A stretch of 64,000 nucleotides of DNA from contig CAWGIW010000005.1 in assembly GCA_963822825.1 (NCBI GenBank), forward strand, positions 124,001-188,000. Reading direction: 5' to 3'. This DNA is from JAWWPY01 sp963822825. GTDB lineage: Bacteria > Actinomycetota > Actinomycetes > Streptosporangiales > Streptosporangiaceae. The position numbers were made by a program, and so were the translations under genes. Below are positions 25,447 through 33,425 of this stretch, in pieces (position 1 is the stretch's first letter; each line of letters begins with the position of its first letter). The notes under the pieces are model-generated. The model was not told the origin of the DNA, made no database searches, and worked only from the letters and a program-made list of their open reading frames with translations.

Positions 25447-26229
25447 TCAGGGCAGCCAGGAGACGTGGCCATGCAGGGCCGCGTAGCCGACGAAGGCCAC
25501 GGTGTCGATGAGCGCGTGGGCGATGATCAGCGGGGTCACCCGGCCCCAGCGGCGATACAGAACGGCGAAGATGACACCCATGACCGCGTTGCCAAGAAAT
25601 CCGCCGAATCCCTGGTAGAGGTGGTACGAGCCGCGCACGACCGCGCTCAGCGCGATAGCCCGCGCCGGGGACCACTGAAGTTGATCCAGCCGCCGGAGCA
25701 GGTACCCGATGACGAGGACCTCTTCGAGGATTCCGTTCTGCGCCGAGTCGAGAATCAGCACGGGGATGCGCCACCAGACGGCCGGCAGGCTCTCAGCGAC
25801 GACGTTGAGGCTGAGGCCAAGGTGGAACGCGGCCAGGTACAGGCCGAGGCCGGATCCGCCGATGAGGGCCGCGAGGATCGCGCCGCGCGCGGCGTCCTGG
25901 GCCGGATGCTTGGCGTCCAGACCCATCGCGGAAGGCCCCGCACCCTCCCTGGCCAGCAGGTAGAAGACCAGCGCGACCGGCGCGAGCGTGGTGAGGATGT
26001 TGGCCAGGTGCAGGGAAAGATCCAGCCAGGGACGGCCGGGGGCAAGCGACCCGTTGAGCAGAGCCTGCTGGCTGCCGAGCGACTTCGCCGCCGTGAGCGA
26101 CCCGATGAGCTCGATGACCGCGAAGAGGCCACTGGCGCCGAGTGAGAGGCCAAAGACGATGACGATCTCCCAGCCAAGGAGCTTCTTCGTCAGTGGCGGG
26201 AGGTTAACCTGCTCTACTACCTCGGTCAC
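25447..26229 (-). CDS. CPBP-family intramembrane protease homologue
   Basis: A 260-residue membrane protein with about six to eight hydrophobic segments. The CPBP/Abi core motifs are ILEEVLVIGYLLRRL (paired glutamates), then VVRGSYHLYQGFGGFLGNAVMG (histidine), then TPLIIAHALIDTVAFVGY (final HxxxD). In the first motif the arginine of the classical EExxxR is replaced, as seen in several actinobacterial relatives. CPBP enzymes act in membrane-protein maturation or bacteriocin-related immunity; the role here is unknown. Monocistronic. Confidence 0.88.
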   Translation of the reverse strand: MTEVVEQVNLPPLTKKLLGWEIVIVFGLSLGASGLFAVIELIGSLTAAKSLGSQQALLNGSLAPGRPWLDLSLHLANILTTLAPVALVFYLLAREGAGPSAMGLDAKHPAQDAARGAILAALIGGSGLGLYLAAFHLGLSLNVVAESLPAVWWRIPVLILDSAQNGILEEVLVIGYLLRRLDQLQWSPARAIALSAVVRGSYHLYQGFGGFLGNAVMGVIFAVLYRRWGRVTPLIIAHALIDTVAFVGYAALHGHVSWLP

Positions 26230-26260
26230 TTGAGGACTCTAACGCGGCGGCCCAGGCATG

Positions 26261-26299
26261 CGCTGGCCGCCGCGTCGCGCAGGGACACGGCGGCCAGCG
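26261..26299. terminator. Inverted repeat downstream of DUF397 gene
   Basis: CGCTGGCCGCCG (26261-26272) and CGGCGGCCAGCG (26288-26299), perfect 12-base arms with a 15-base loop, between the CPBP start and the DUF397 stop. A plausible terminator for the leftward regulator operon. Confidence 0.55.
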
Positions 26300-26347
26300 G
26301 TCTGGGCCCGCGGCCGCGGTGAGCGGGGAACCTGCTCACACCGGCCG

Positions 26348-26382
26348 CGACGACCTCCTGGTCTCAGACCAGGAGGTCGTCG
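26348..26382. terminator. Perfect hairpin centred on the DUF397 stop codon
   Basis: Sixteen-base arms (CGACGACCTCCTGGTC and GACCAGGAGGTCGTCG) flank TCA, which is the TGA stop of the DUF397 gene read on the minus strand. The upstream arm therefore encodes the last residues DDLLV. Directly visible; function as a terminator is inferred. Confidence 0.8.
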
Positions 26383-26597
26383 AACTCGCCTTGCTTGACA
26401 CCCTCAATGAGGGCCGCGATCTCAGCGTGCGTATAAATGAGCGCAGGCCCTTCCGGGTTTCTTGAATTGCGGACGGCGAACTCGCCACCGGACAACCTGG
26501 CCATCTCGACACAGGCTCCTTGTGAGTTGCTCACACTGCTCTTGCGCCAGCGAGCATTGTCCAGCTCGGCGGCGGACATTCCGTTGTATGTCTTCAT
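26364..26597 (-). CDS. DUF397 (BldB-like) small protein
   Basis: A 77-residue protein of the DUF397 family: ARWRKSSVSNSQGACVEMARLSGGEFAVRNSRNPEGPALIYTHAEIAALIEGVKQGEFDDL, the standard WRKSSxSxxxGxCVEVA pattern. In streptomycetes such proteins act next to WhiJ-like regulators, probably as modulators of their DNA binding. The ATG follows immediately after the TAG of the regulator gene, so the two are co-translated. A stop-centred hairpin ends the operon. Confidence 0.95.
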   Translation of the reverse strand: MKTYNGMSAAELDNARWRKSSVSNSQGACVEMARLSGGEFAVRNSRNPEGPALIYTHAEIAALIEGVKQGEFDDLLV

Positions 26598-27467
26598 CTA
26601 TGTAACTTCCTCAAGCATTCTGCTCAGGATATCTGTGGTGTGCTCTGGCGACTCGCTCTCGACACTGAGGCGTTCCATCACCTCGGTGTACCTCTCCACG
26701 TCGTCGCGCTTATCGAGGTAGAGGGCGCTCGTCAGCTGCTCGAGGTAGACCACATCCGGCAGGTCAACCTCTGGGAATCGCATGATGGTGAATGCCCCGC
26801 CCTCGGCGGCGTGTCCGCCTGAGCTGAAGGGCATGACCTGGAGCGTGATATTCGACTCCATGGTCGCCTCGATCAGCTTCTCGAGCTGCGATCGCATCAC
26901 CTCCCTGCCACCGATCGGACGCCGCAGTGCTGCCTCATCCACCACCGCCCACAGGCGGGGCGCGCCCGCCTTCGTGAGCAATTCCTGCCTGGCAACTCGC
27001 AGGCTCACCCTGCGCTCGACCTCTTCGTCAGTCGCACCCGTCTGCCCGAGTGCCACCACTGCCCGCGCATAGTCCGCCGTCTGGAGCAATCCAGGAACAA
27101 ACTGGACCTCATAGAGCCTGATCAGCGAGGCCGCCTCCTCCAGGCCCACATAGACCTGGAACCAATCCGGCAAAACATCGCTGTACTTGTGCCACCAACC
27201 CGGTGTGTTGGCCTCCCGAGCGAGAGCTACCAGCGCATCCCGCTCCGCCTCATCGGCAACGCCATACATTTCGAGCAGATCGACAACATCTCGCTCCTTG
27301 AAACCGACTCGCCCAAGCTCCATGCGGCTGATCTTGGAGCCGGATGCACGGATCGTGTACCCGGCGTCCTCGCGAGTAATTCCCTTGGCCTCGCGCAATC
27401 TTCGCAGCTGGGAGCCGAGAAGGATGCGGAGAACCGTGGGTCCGCTCCCCGGTTGAACTGAGATCAT
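26598..27467 (-). CDS. WhiJ-like XRE regulator with DUF5753 domain
   Basis: A 289-residue regulator. Residues about 12-70 are a Cro/C1 helix-turn-helix (LLGSQLRRLREAKGITREDAGYTIRASGSKISRMELGR). Residues about 95-280 are DUF5753: WFQVYVGLEEAASLIRLYEVQFVPGLLQTADYARAV, RVARQELLTKAGAPRLWAVVDEAALRRPIGG, ITLQVMPFSSGGH, VVYLEQLTSALYLD. It forms the common actinobacterial trio with the DUF397 gene and the divergent ATPase gene, typically involved in developmental repression. Tandem GCACGTGC palindromes upstream may be its operator. Confidence 0.95.
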   Translation of the reverse strand: MISVQPGSGPTVLRILLGSQLRRLREAKGITREDAGYTIRASGSKISRMELGRVGFKERDVVDLLEMYGVADEAERDALVALAREANTPGWWHKYSDVLPDWFQVYVGLEEAASLIRLYEVQFVPGLLQTADYARAVVALGQTGATDEEVERRVSLRVARQELLTKAGAPRLWAVVDEAALRRPIGGREVMRSQLEKLIEATMESNITLQVMPFSSGGHAAEGGAFTIMRFPEVDLPDVVYLEQLTSALYLDKRDDVERYTEVMERLSVESESPEHTTDILSRMLEEVT

Positions 27468-27536
27468 GCCAACCCCCCACGCGTTTGCCCTAAGAAGTCC
27501 GTCAGCAGCTCCTCCCGTTGAGCCTCCTCACGGTTC

Positions 27537-27569
27537 GCACGTGCGGGTGCATTTTTCATCTGCACGTGC
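27537..27569. promoter_or_regulatory. Two GCACGTGC palindromes in the divergent promoter
   Basis: Two identical eight-base palindromes at 27537-27544 and 27562-27569, 25 bases centre to centre, lie between the WhiJ-like regulator and the divergent ATPase gene. The spacing suits two dimers on one helix face or nearly so. A candidate operator for the WhiJ-like regulator. Confidence 0.45.
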
Positions 27570-27661
27570 ATCCGGCCTTGCGCTTGCAAGGTATACAGGG
27601 GATGATAGCGCTTGCGCCACCAACACACGACATGTGCCAGTGAAGACAGACGGGAACCCCG

Positions 27662-28216
27662 ATGACCGCACACCGGGCGGCCTCGCCAGTCACAACGGAG
27701 GTCATGAGCGTGAGCCATGACTGGCTCCGTGCTACGAGCGGGCCTGCGGGAACAAGCCACTTGAGCCCAGCGCACGCAGCTGTGCCGACGATCAATGGCT
27801 CGGCTCTGACCCAGCCTTCCGCGACCTGCCCGCTCAAGCCCTTCCCCGAGTCGGTGAGGATTGGGCGTGATTTCACCCGGGTGATTTTGCCGCACTGGGG
27901 CATGGCGGACCTGACCGACTTGGCCGAACTTGTCGTCTCTGAGTTGCTGACGAACGCACTGCGGCACGGGATCCCATCCGCCCGGCAGCTCGCGGACGAG
28001 TGCCCGATCCGGCTGAAACTGCTTGGGCAGGCTCCTTATCTGATGTGCATGGTGACCGATCCCGGAACCGCGATCCCGGTACTGCGCGAGTCGGGGCCAT
28101 TCGCGGAGTCCGGCCGTGGGCTGAATGTCGTGGAATCGTGCTGCGTCCGGTGGGGCTGGCATCTGCTCGACGGCGGCGGGAAGGTCGTCTGGGCCCTGAT
28201 GCGCCCGGATGCCTGA
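27662..28216 (+). CDS. Anti-sigma-type ATP-binding protein (HATPase_c, RsbW-like)
   Basis: A 184-residue GHKL ATPase. Residues about 55-180: CPLKPFPESVRIGRDFTRVIL, LAELVVSELLTNALRHG (N box with VSELLTNA), MCMVTDPGTAIPVL (D-x-G), ESGRGLNVVESCCVRWGW (G box). Proteins of this type beside WhiJ/DUF397 pairs are probable switch kinases or regulators of sigma factors. The start may be ATG 27662 or a later ATG at 27704. After the TGA, the same frame stays open for about 50 codons made of an eight-residue repeat (see repeat entry). Confidence 0.9.
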   Translation: MTAHRAASPVTTEVMSVSHDWLRATSGPAGTSHLSPAHAAVPTINGSALTQPSATCPLKPFPESVRIGRDFTRVILPHWGMADLTDLAELVVSELLTNALRHGIPSARQLADECPIRLKLLGQAPYLMCMVTDPGTAIPVLRESGPFAESGRGLNVVESCCVRWGWHLLDGGGKVVWALMRPDA

Positions 28217-28336
28217 ACCGGACCGCTGGTCCAGGCGTTCACTGAGCCACTGCCCCAGACGCTTACCGGACCGCTGACCCAGGCATTCGCCGAGCCGTTG
28301 ACCCAGGCGTTTACCGGGCCGCTGACCCAGGCCGTT
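28217..28336 (+). repeat. 24-bp tandem repeat, five copies, directly after a stop codon
   Basis: Five degenerate 24-base units (28217, 28241, 28265, 28289, 28313), pattern ACCGGACCGCTGACCCAGG plus five bases. They start at the base after the ATPase TGA and read in the same frame as TGPLTQAF-type octapeptides, ending at a TAG near 28366. Confidence 0.85.
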
Positions 28337-28468
28337 TTGCCCGGTATGCCGGTCTGCTATTTGGCCTAGGCAAGGATGACCCGCAAGGCTAGGCTCATGG
28401 CGCCGAAGGTCGGTGACAGCCAGGCCGGCGGCGTGGCGGGGGATCATCGAAACGTACAAGGAGCAAGC

Positions 28469-28963
28469 ATGTACCAGCCCTACCCGTCCGGTGGCGGGCA
28501 GGTTCCAGAGCCGCAGCGGCCAGAGCCGCCAGCCAGCGTGCTGACCGCGGTCAAGCTGATGTACGCGGGCGCCGCGGTGAGCGCGATCAGCCTGATCGTG
28601 AGCCTGGTTACCATCGGCAGCCTGAGAACCACGATCCGCAACCGGTATCCGGGCTACACCCAGACCCAGATCCATTCGGCGGAAGTCGTCGTTGTGGTCT
28701 TCGCCGTGATCGTCGGCCTCATCTCGATTGGCCTGTGGCTCTGGATGGCCAGGGCCAACAAGGCCGGGAAGAACTGGGCCAGGATCACTTCGTCCGTGTT
28801 CTTTGGACTCAACACCCTGGGGGTACTGGCCATATTCCGGCAGGCGGAGCCGACGTTCAGCAGGCTGATCACCATCCTCGTTTGGCTGGTCGGCCTGGGC
28901 GCGATCATCATGCTGTGGCGCAAGGCATCCAGCGAGTACTTCGGCGCCTCACGGCAGCCCTGA
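28469..28963 (+). CDS. Four-TM membrane protein, unknown function
   Basis: A 164-residue protein. The first 25 residues are proline-rich and probably cytoplasmic (MYQPYPSGGGQVPEPQRPEP). Four hydrophobic segments follow at about 28-48, 73-92, 107-122 and 133-150. A polar loop RTTIRNRYPGYTQTQIHSAEV separates the first two. This general shape is common in streptomycete and Streptosporangiales proteins without known role. The start has a strong AAGGAG site six bases upstream; a 16-bp stem terminator follows the gene. Confidence 0.8.
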   Translation: MYQPYPSGGGQVPEPQRPEPPASVLTAVKLMYAGAAVSAISLIVSLVTIGSLRTTIRNRYPGYTQTQIHSAEVVVVVFAVIVGLISIGLWLWMARANKAGKNWARITSSVFFGLNTLGVLAIFRQAEPTFSRLITILVWLVGLGAIIMLWRKASSEYFGASRQP

Positions 28964-28983
28964 CCCGCAGCGGACGCCGGGAC

Positions 28984-29020
28984 GGCCCGGTTCCAGGCGT
29001 TGGCCGCCTGGAACCGGGCC
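28984..29020. terminator. 16-bp perfect stem-loop terminator
   Basis: GGCCCGGTTCCAGGCG and CGCCTGGAACCGGGCC separated by TTGGC, starting 21 bases after the membrane-protein stop. No T-tract, as usual in this GC range. Confidence 0.75.
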
Positions 29021-29092
29021 GTTCGCAGTCACCCAGATCGGCTCGGGCGGGAACCGGGCCATCCGGGATCGGCGGCGCCCCGGAACCGCCTG

Positions 29093-29155
29093 GCATCAGC
29101 ATCCCGGCATCAGCATCCCGCATCAGCATCCCCGCATCAGCATCCCCGCATCAGG
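29093..29155. repeat. 13-14-bp tandem repeat at a gene end
   Basis: Four and a half copies of GCATCAGCATCCCG / GCATCAGCATCCCC, running into the last codons of the rRNA-methyltransferase-like gene, whose stop lies inside the array. Confidence 0.8.
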
Positions 29156-29961
29156 CCGTGGCAGGCGACGGCCGCGGCGGCGACCACGTTCAGCGAGTCC
29201 ACCCCGAGCGCCATCGCCGCCGGGCTCATCGGGATGCATACGGCCTGGTCGGCCTCGTGCATCCAGCGGGACGACAGCCCGTCACCTTCCGAGCCGAGGA
29301 GCAGGGCGACCCGCTGGCCCAGGACCGCACCGTCAAGCGGCACCGCGGACTGATCCGGCGTGAGCGCGAGCAACTGGAAACCCGCCGACCGCAACTGCTC
29401 CAGCCCGCCATGCCAGTGCGTCATGCGGGCGTAGGGGATCGCGAACACCGCGCCCATCGAGACCTTGACGGCGCGCCGGTACAGCGGGTCAGCGCAGCGG
29501 GGCGACAGGACCACGCCCCCGGCACCGAACGCCGCGGCGCACCGGAAGATCGCCCCGACGTTGCCGTGGTCCACCAGGTCTTCCAGCACGATCACGCGCT
29601 TCGCTTCGGCCAGGATCTCGGCCACCGACGGCAGGGCCAGCCGGGCCATCGCCGCCAGCGCGCCGCGGTGCACCTGGTAGCCGGTCAGTTGCTGGGCCGT
29701 CGCCGCGGGCAGTACGTAGACCGGCGCCCCGCAGCCGGCCGCCAGCCCGGTCAGGGTGGCCAGCTTGTCCTCGGTGACGAGCATGGAACGCACCGGATAG
29801 CCGGCCCCGACGGCGCGCCGGATCACCTTCTCCCCCTCGGCCACGAACAGGCCGCGGGCGGCCTCGAGGCTCTTCCGCAGGGATGAGTCGGTCAGCCCCA
29901 CGTAGTCGGCGAGCCGCGGATCGCCGGCGTCACGGACGGGGATGGGGGCGGTTCCTGCCAC
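29137..29961 (-). CDS. SpoU/TrmH-family RNA 2'-O-methyltransferase
   Basis: A 274-residue SPOUT methyltransferase acting on rRNA or tRNA ribose. N-terminal substrate domain: RDAGDPRLADYVGLTDSSLRK, GLFVAEGEKVIRRAV. Catalytic domain: motif 1 VIVLEDLVDHGNVGAIFRCAAAFGAGGVVLSP (arginine of NxGxIxR), motif 2 VALLLGSEGDGLSS, motif 3 AVCIPMSPAAMALGVDSLNVVAAAAV. The start GTG 29961 follows AGTGGA; longer upstream frames run through the 26-bp repeats and are rejected. Exact target nucleotide unknown. Confidence 0.93.
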   Translation of the reverse strand: MAGTAPIPVRDAGDPRLADYVGLTDSSLRKSLEAARGLFVAEGEKVIRRAVGAGYPVRSMLVTEDKLATLTGLAAGCGAPVYVLPAATAQQLTGYQVHRGALAAMARLALPSVAEILAEAKRVIVLEDLVDHGNVGAIFRCAAAFGAGGVVLSPRCADPLYRRAVKVSMGAVFAIPYARMTHWHGGLEQLRSAGFQLLALTPDQSAVPLDGAVLGQRVALLLGSEGDGLSSRWMHEADQAVCIPMSPAAMALGVDSLNVVAAAAVACHGLMRGC

Positions 29962-30012
29962 TCCACTAGTCTGGCCGGCTCCGGCGCGGCCCAGTCTCGC
30001 GGACTCAGGCCC

Positions 30013-30081
30013 GGCACGAGGACGCGCGGGGCCGATCCGGCACGAGGACGCGCGGGGCCGATCCGGCACGAGGACGCGCCG
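30013..30081. repeat. 26-bp direct repeat, 2.7 copies
   Basis: Units at 30013-30038, 30039-30064 and a partial copy to 30081, pattern GGCACGAGGACGCGCGGGG plus seven bases. It sits in the roughly 240-base divergent region between the methyltransferase and the VWA protein genes. Confidence 0.85.
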
Positions 30082-30198
30082 GAACCGCCCGGCGTGTTGC
30101 CTGGCGTGGATTGGCCGGGAAAGCGGCGACCGGGCTGAATTGTCATTCATCGTCCGATACAGTCGGCGCTGTAAGCCAACGGGCCGCGGGTCTGGTGA

Positions 30199-31975
30199 TT
30201 GAGAGATGCGTTGAACGCTGGACGCGCCGGGGCGGCCGCACCGGGGCGGCGTGGCCGCAAGCGCCGTATCGGGACGGTCGTCGGGCTGAGCGCCCTCGCC
30301 GTGCTGCTCGCCGGGACACTTGTCGTGGCGCTTGGGGCTCAGGCGGTGGTGTCACGCGTGTCGTGCACGACCGCTCCGGTCGTGTTCACGGTCGGCGTGT
30401 CCAACGACATGGCCCCGGTGGTGACCCATGTCGGACAGTACTTCAACGCCCAGCACAACCTGGTGAACGGGCACTGCGCGCAAGTGCGGGTCATCAGCGA
30501 GCAGTCGGCCACCGCCGCGGCCGAGGCGTCCGGCCAGAAGCCGGCCTGCGGCCAGCCCGTGGACGCCTGGATCCCCGACTCCAGCCTCTGGGTTGATGTC
30601 GCCCGCAGCTCACCGATCGGGGCGCAGCTTGTCCGGCCCACGGGCGTCACGGTGGCGCGGTCCCCGCTCATGATCGTGATGCCCCGGTCGGTGGCGGCTC
30701 AGATGCCCGCGTTCGGCACGCAGGTGGGCTGGCAGTTCCTGCTGCCCGAGTCGGTGGGCGGGCCGGCGACCGCGCTGGGCCTCCGGGTGGAGTTCCCGGA
30801 TCCGGCGCAGAGTTCGGCCGGGCTGGCCACGCTCATCGAGCTCCAGCACATGCTGGGCGGCGGCCCGGCCGCCCTGGCCGACTTCACCAAGTTCGTCTTC
30901 AACGTCCAGGTCACTCCCCCGTTCGGCAGCGGCACGTCCCTCGACTCCCTGGTCAACGTGGCCGAGCCGCCCCGGAACGGACGGGTGGTCACGGTCACCT
31001 CCGAGCAGGCCGTCGTGCAGTACGACAAGGCCCACCCGGACCAGCCCCTGTCCGGCCGGTACCCGACCCAGGGCTCCTACGAGCTCGACTACCCCTACGT
31101 GCTGACCACCTCCGATTCCGTCAAGGCGCGGGCCGCCCAGGCCTTCGAGAACGCCCTTACCTCGAGTTACGCCAAGTCCTACGTGCGGTACGAAGGTTTC
31201 CGCTCGGCCAACGGAGCGGCGTCCGGCTGGGTCGGCCAGTACGGGCTGACCACCGGTCAGCCGAACCTGGCCCAGCCCGCGCCGCCAGGCCAGGCCGAGA
31301 CCGCTCTCCAGGCCTGGTCCCGGCTCGGTCTCGGTTCGCGCGACCTGGCGCTGATCGACGTCTCCGAGCAGATGGCCACGCCCGTCGCGGCCAATGGCAC
31401 GACGCTGGAACAGGTACTCAGTCAGGTGGCCACCGTCGGGATGGCCCAGTTCCCCAACAGTACGCAGATGGGTCTCTGGTCCTTCGCCAGCCACCTGAAC
31501 GGCCCGCTACCCTACAAGGAACTCGTGCCGGTCGGCCCGGTACTCGGCCAGGCCTGGCCTGATCACCCGCCGTCAGCAGATCATGCAGACCGATCAGACC
31601 TACAAACCCGTGGCGGGCGCGCCTGCCGCGCTGTACGGCACGATCCTCGCTGGCTACCAGCAGATGACCGCCACCTACCAGGCTCGTTACACCAACGCCC
31701 TCCTGGTCATCACGGCCGGGATAGACAACGCGCCCGGGGACATCTCCGCCGCCACCCTCACGAACGACCTGCGCACCCTCTATAACCCCAAACGGCGAGT
31801 GGAGATCATCATTCTGGATCTGGGCGGCAAGGGTGACGTCCCCGCCCTGCAGCAGATCTCCGCGGCCACGGGCGGTCAGGCCTTCGTGCTCACCAGCCCG
31901 TCACAGGTCACCTCGGTGTTCTTCCAAGCGCTCGCGCGGCGGCTCTGCGCCCCCAACCCCAACTGCGCAACCTAG
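30199..31975 (+). CDS. Solute-binding-like plus VWA-domain exported protein (one frame break)
   Basis: About 590 residues. A transmembrane anchor near residues 24-46 is followed by an extracellular solute-binding-like region (VFTVGVSNDMAPVVTHVGQYFN, QPVDAWIPDSSLWVDVAR, SPLMIVMPRSVA, VVQYDKAHP) and then a von Willebrand A-like domain (LALIDVSEQMA, MGLWSFASHL, ALLVITAGIDN). Reading requires a frame change near 31560; the second part runs from about 31565 to the TAG at 31973. Similar proteins occur alone in streptomycetes and act in an unknown extracytoplasmic process. The start is TTG 30199 or TTG 30211; the ATG between them gives a two-codon ORF. Confidence 0.75.
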
Positions 31976-32089
31976 GGCAACACGCCCTGGCGGGTGCGAT
32001 CGGCACCGGGACGGCGGCGGGCGCCATTTTCGCGAACGAAGCTTCGCGAACGTGTGAACCGGTCCGCCGCGCCGCGCGTCCTCATGTAT

Positions 32090-32260
32090 GAGGCCCGGCG
32101 AGAGCGGGGCGCCGGGCCTCGTACGACTTCCCGGCCGCCAGGCCGGGACACGATGTGAGGCCCGGCAAGAGCGGGGTGCCGGGCCTCATACCCACCTCCC
32201 GGCCGCCAGGCCGGGACACGATGTGAGGCCCGGCAAGAGCGGGGTGCCGGGCCTCACATC
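32090..32260. repeat. 67-bp tandem repeat of terminator-like hairpins
   Basis: Three copies (starting near 32091, 32158, 32226). Each contains AGGCCCGGC-N11-GCCGGGCCT, a nine-base stem; between copies lies CCCGGCC-GCCA-GGCCGGG. The array fills the gap between the convergent VWA and phosphotransferase genes and probably terminates both. Confidence 0.85.
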
Positions 32261-32291
32261 TATGTTCCGGGCCCGTTCACTCGACCCGGAC

Positions 32292-33382
32292 TCACCCGGA
32301 CAAATCCAGCAACCGGTGCGCGCGCTGGACCAGCAGCGGGACGGCCGGGCCCTCCCGCTCGAACCCCTCGCCCACCGTCTTGTGCTGGAGGAACCGGGCA
32401 TGGATGCCTTCCAGCACCACGGCCAGCTTGAAACAGCCGAACGCCATGTAGTAGCCGATTTTCGACACGTCCCGCCCGGTCAGCTCGGCGTACCTGGCCG
32501 CGATCTGCGACCTGTTCAGGAAGCCAGGACCGGCGGTCACCGTTGACCCGACGCTGAGTTGCATCGATTCGTCGTCGTCGGCGTCCGCCCAGTAGACGAG
32601 GGCGAGCCCGAGATCCGCGAGCGGATCACCCAGCGTGGACATCTCCCAGTCCACGACCGCGGCGATCCTCGGTGGGCTCCCCCGTGGTGGACCGTCAAGC
32701 GTGATCAGCATGTTGTCCAGCCGGTAGTCGCCGTGGACCAAGGTCCCATCGCTGTCATCCGCGGCTGGGAGCCCGGCCGCGAGCCGCGCGGTGAGCTGGT
32801 CAAAGCCGGGCATCTCCCGGGTCTGCGAGAGTTCCCACTGCCGCTGCCAGCGGGCGAGCTGGCGCTCCAGATAGCCTTCCGGCCCGCCGAACCCGGTCAG
32901 CCCGACCGCCTCCAGATCGACGCCGTGGATCGCCGTGAGCATGTCCGCGAATCGCAGCGACAGCTCATGGGCCTGGGCCGGCGAGACCTGGGCGCCGTCC
33001 TCCGCGGTCCGCAGCACCAGCCCGGCCACGTACTCCATCACGTAGAACGGCGCGCCGATGACCGTGGGGTCAAGGCAGATCGCCACCGGCCTGGGCACCG
33101 GGATGTCCGTCCCGTTCAGGGCACTGAGCAGCCGGTATTCCCGGGCCATGTCGTGGGCGGTCGGCAAAACATGGCCGAGCGGCGGGCGGCGCAGCACCAG
33201 CAGCGCCGCGTCGGCGGATCCGGGGATGGCCCGCAGTCCAGCAGGTACGTCAGGTTCGACCGGCCTCCGGCGATCAGGGTCGCACGCGGCGGCCGGTCCT
33301 GATCGCCGGGCACGCCATTGTCGGTCAGCCACCGGCCCAGCCGGGACGCATCCTCGATTCCCGGTACGCCGCCATCCACCAT
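32292..33382 (-). CDS. APH/choline-kinase-fold phosphotransferase (one frame break)
   Basis: About 360 residues, aminoglycoside-phosphotransferase fold, close to the actinobacterial group related to acyl-CoA dehydrogenase-linked kinases. Visible: LIAGGRSNLTYLL (nucleotide loop), LGHVLPTAHDMAREYRLLSAL, FYVMEYVAGLVLR, GTLVHGDYRLDNMLI (catalytic HGD-xxxxN), AAVVDWEMSTLGDPLADLGLALVYW (metal D-x-E). The N-terminal 50 residues (start 33382, MVDGGVPGIEDASRLGRWL) lie in a different frame, with the break near 33235. Substrate unknown; small hydroxylated molecules or CoA-linked compounds are family options. Confidence 0.87.
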
Positions 33383-33402
33383 GCCGCTCCTCGCCCCGAC
33401 CT

Positions 33403-33425
33403 CGATGATCGCTCAGCGATCATCG
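33403..33425. terminator. Perfect hairpin centred on the MocR stop codon
   Basis: CGATGATCGC-TCA-GCGATCATCG: ten-base arms around the TGA stop codon of the MocR gene on the minus strand. Same design as the hairpin at the DUF397 stop. Confidence 0.75.

Noticed and set aside
28213..28340. CRISPR array
   Set aside because: Units are contiguous, without spacers, and keep the reading frame; it is a tandem repeat. The other arrays in the window likewise lack unique spacers.
32030..32060. TTCGCGAA pair after the VWA gene as an operator
   Set aside because: The site is short and self-palindromic, lies downstream of a stop codon, and better fits part of the terminator region.
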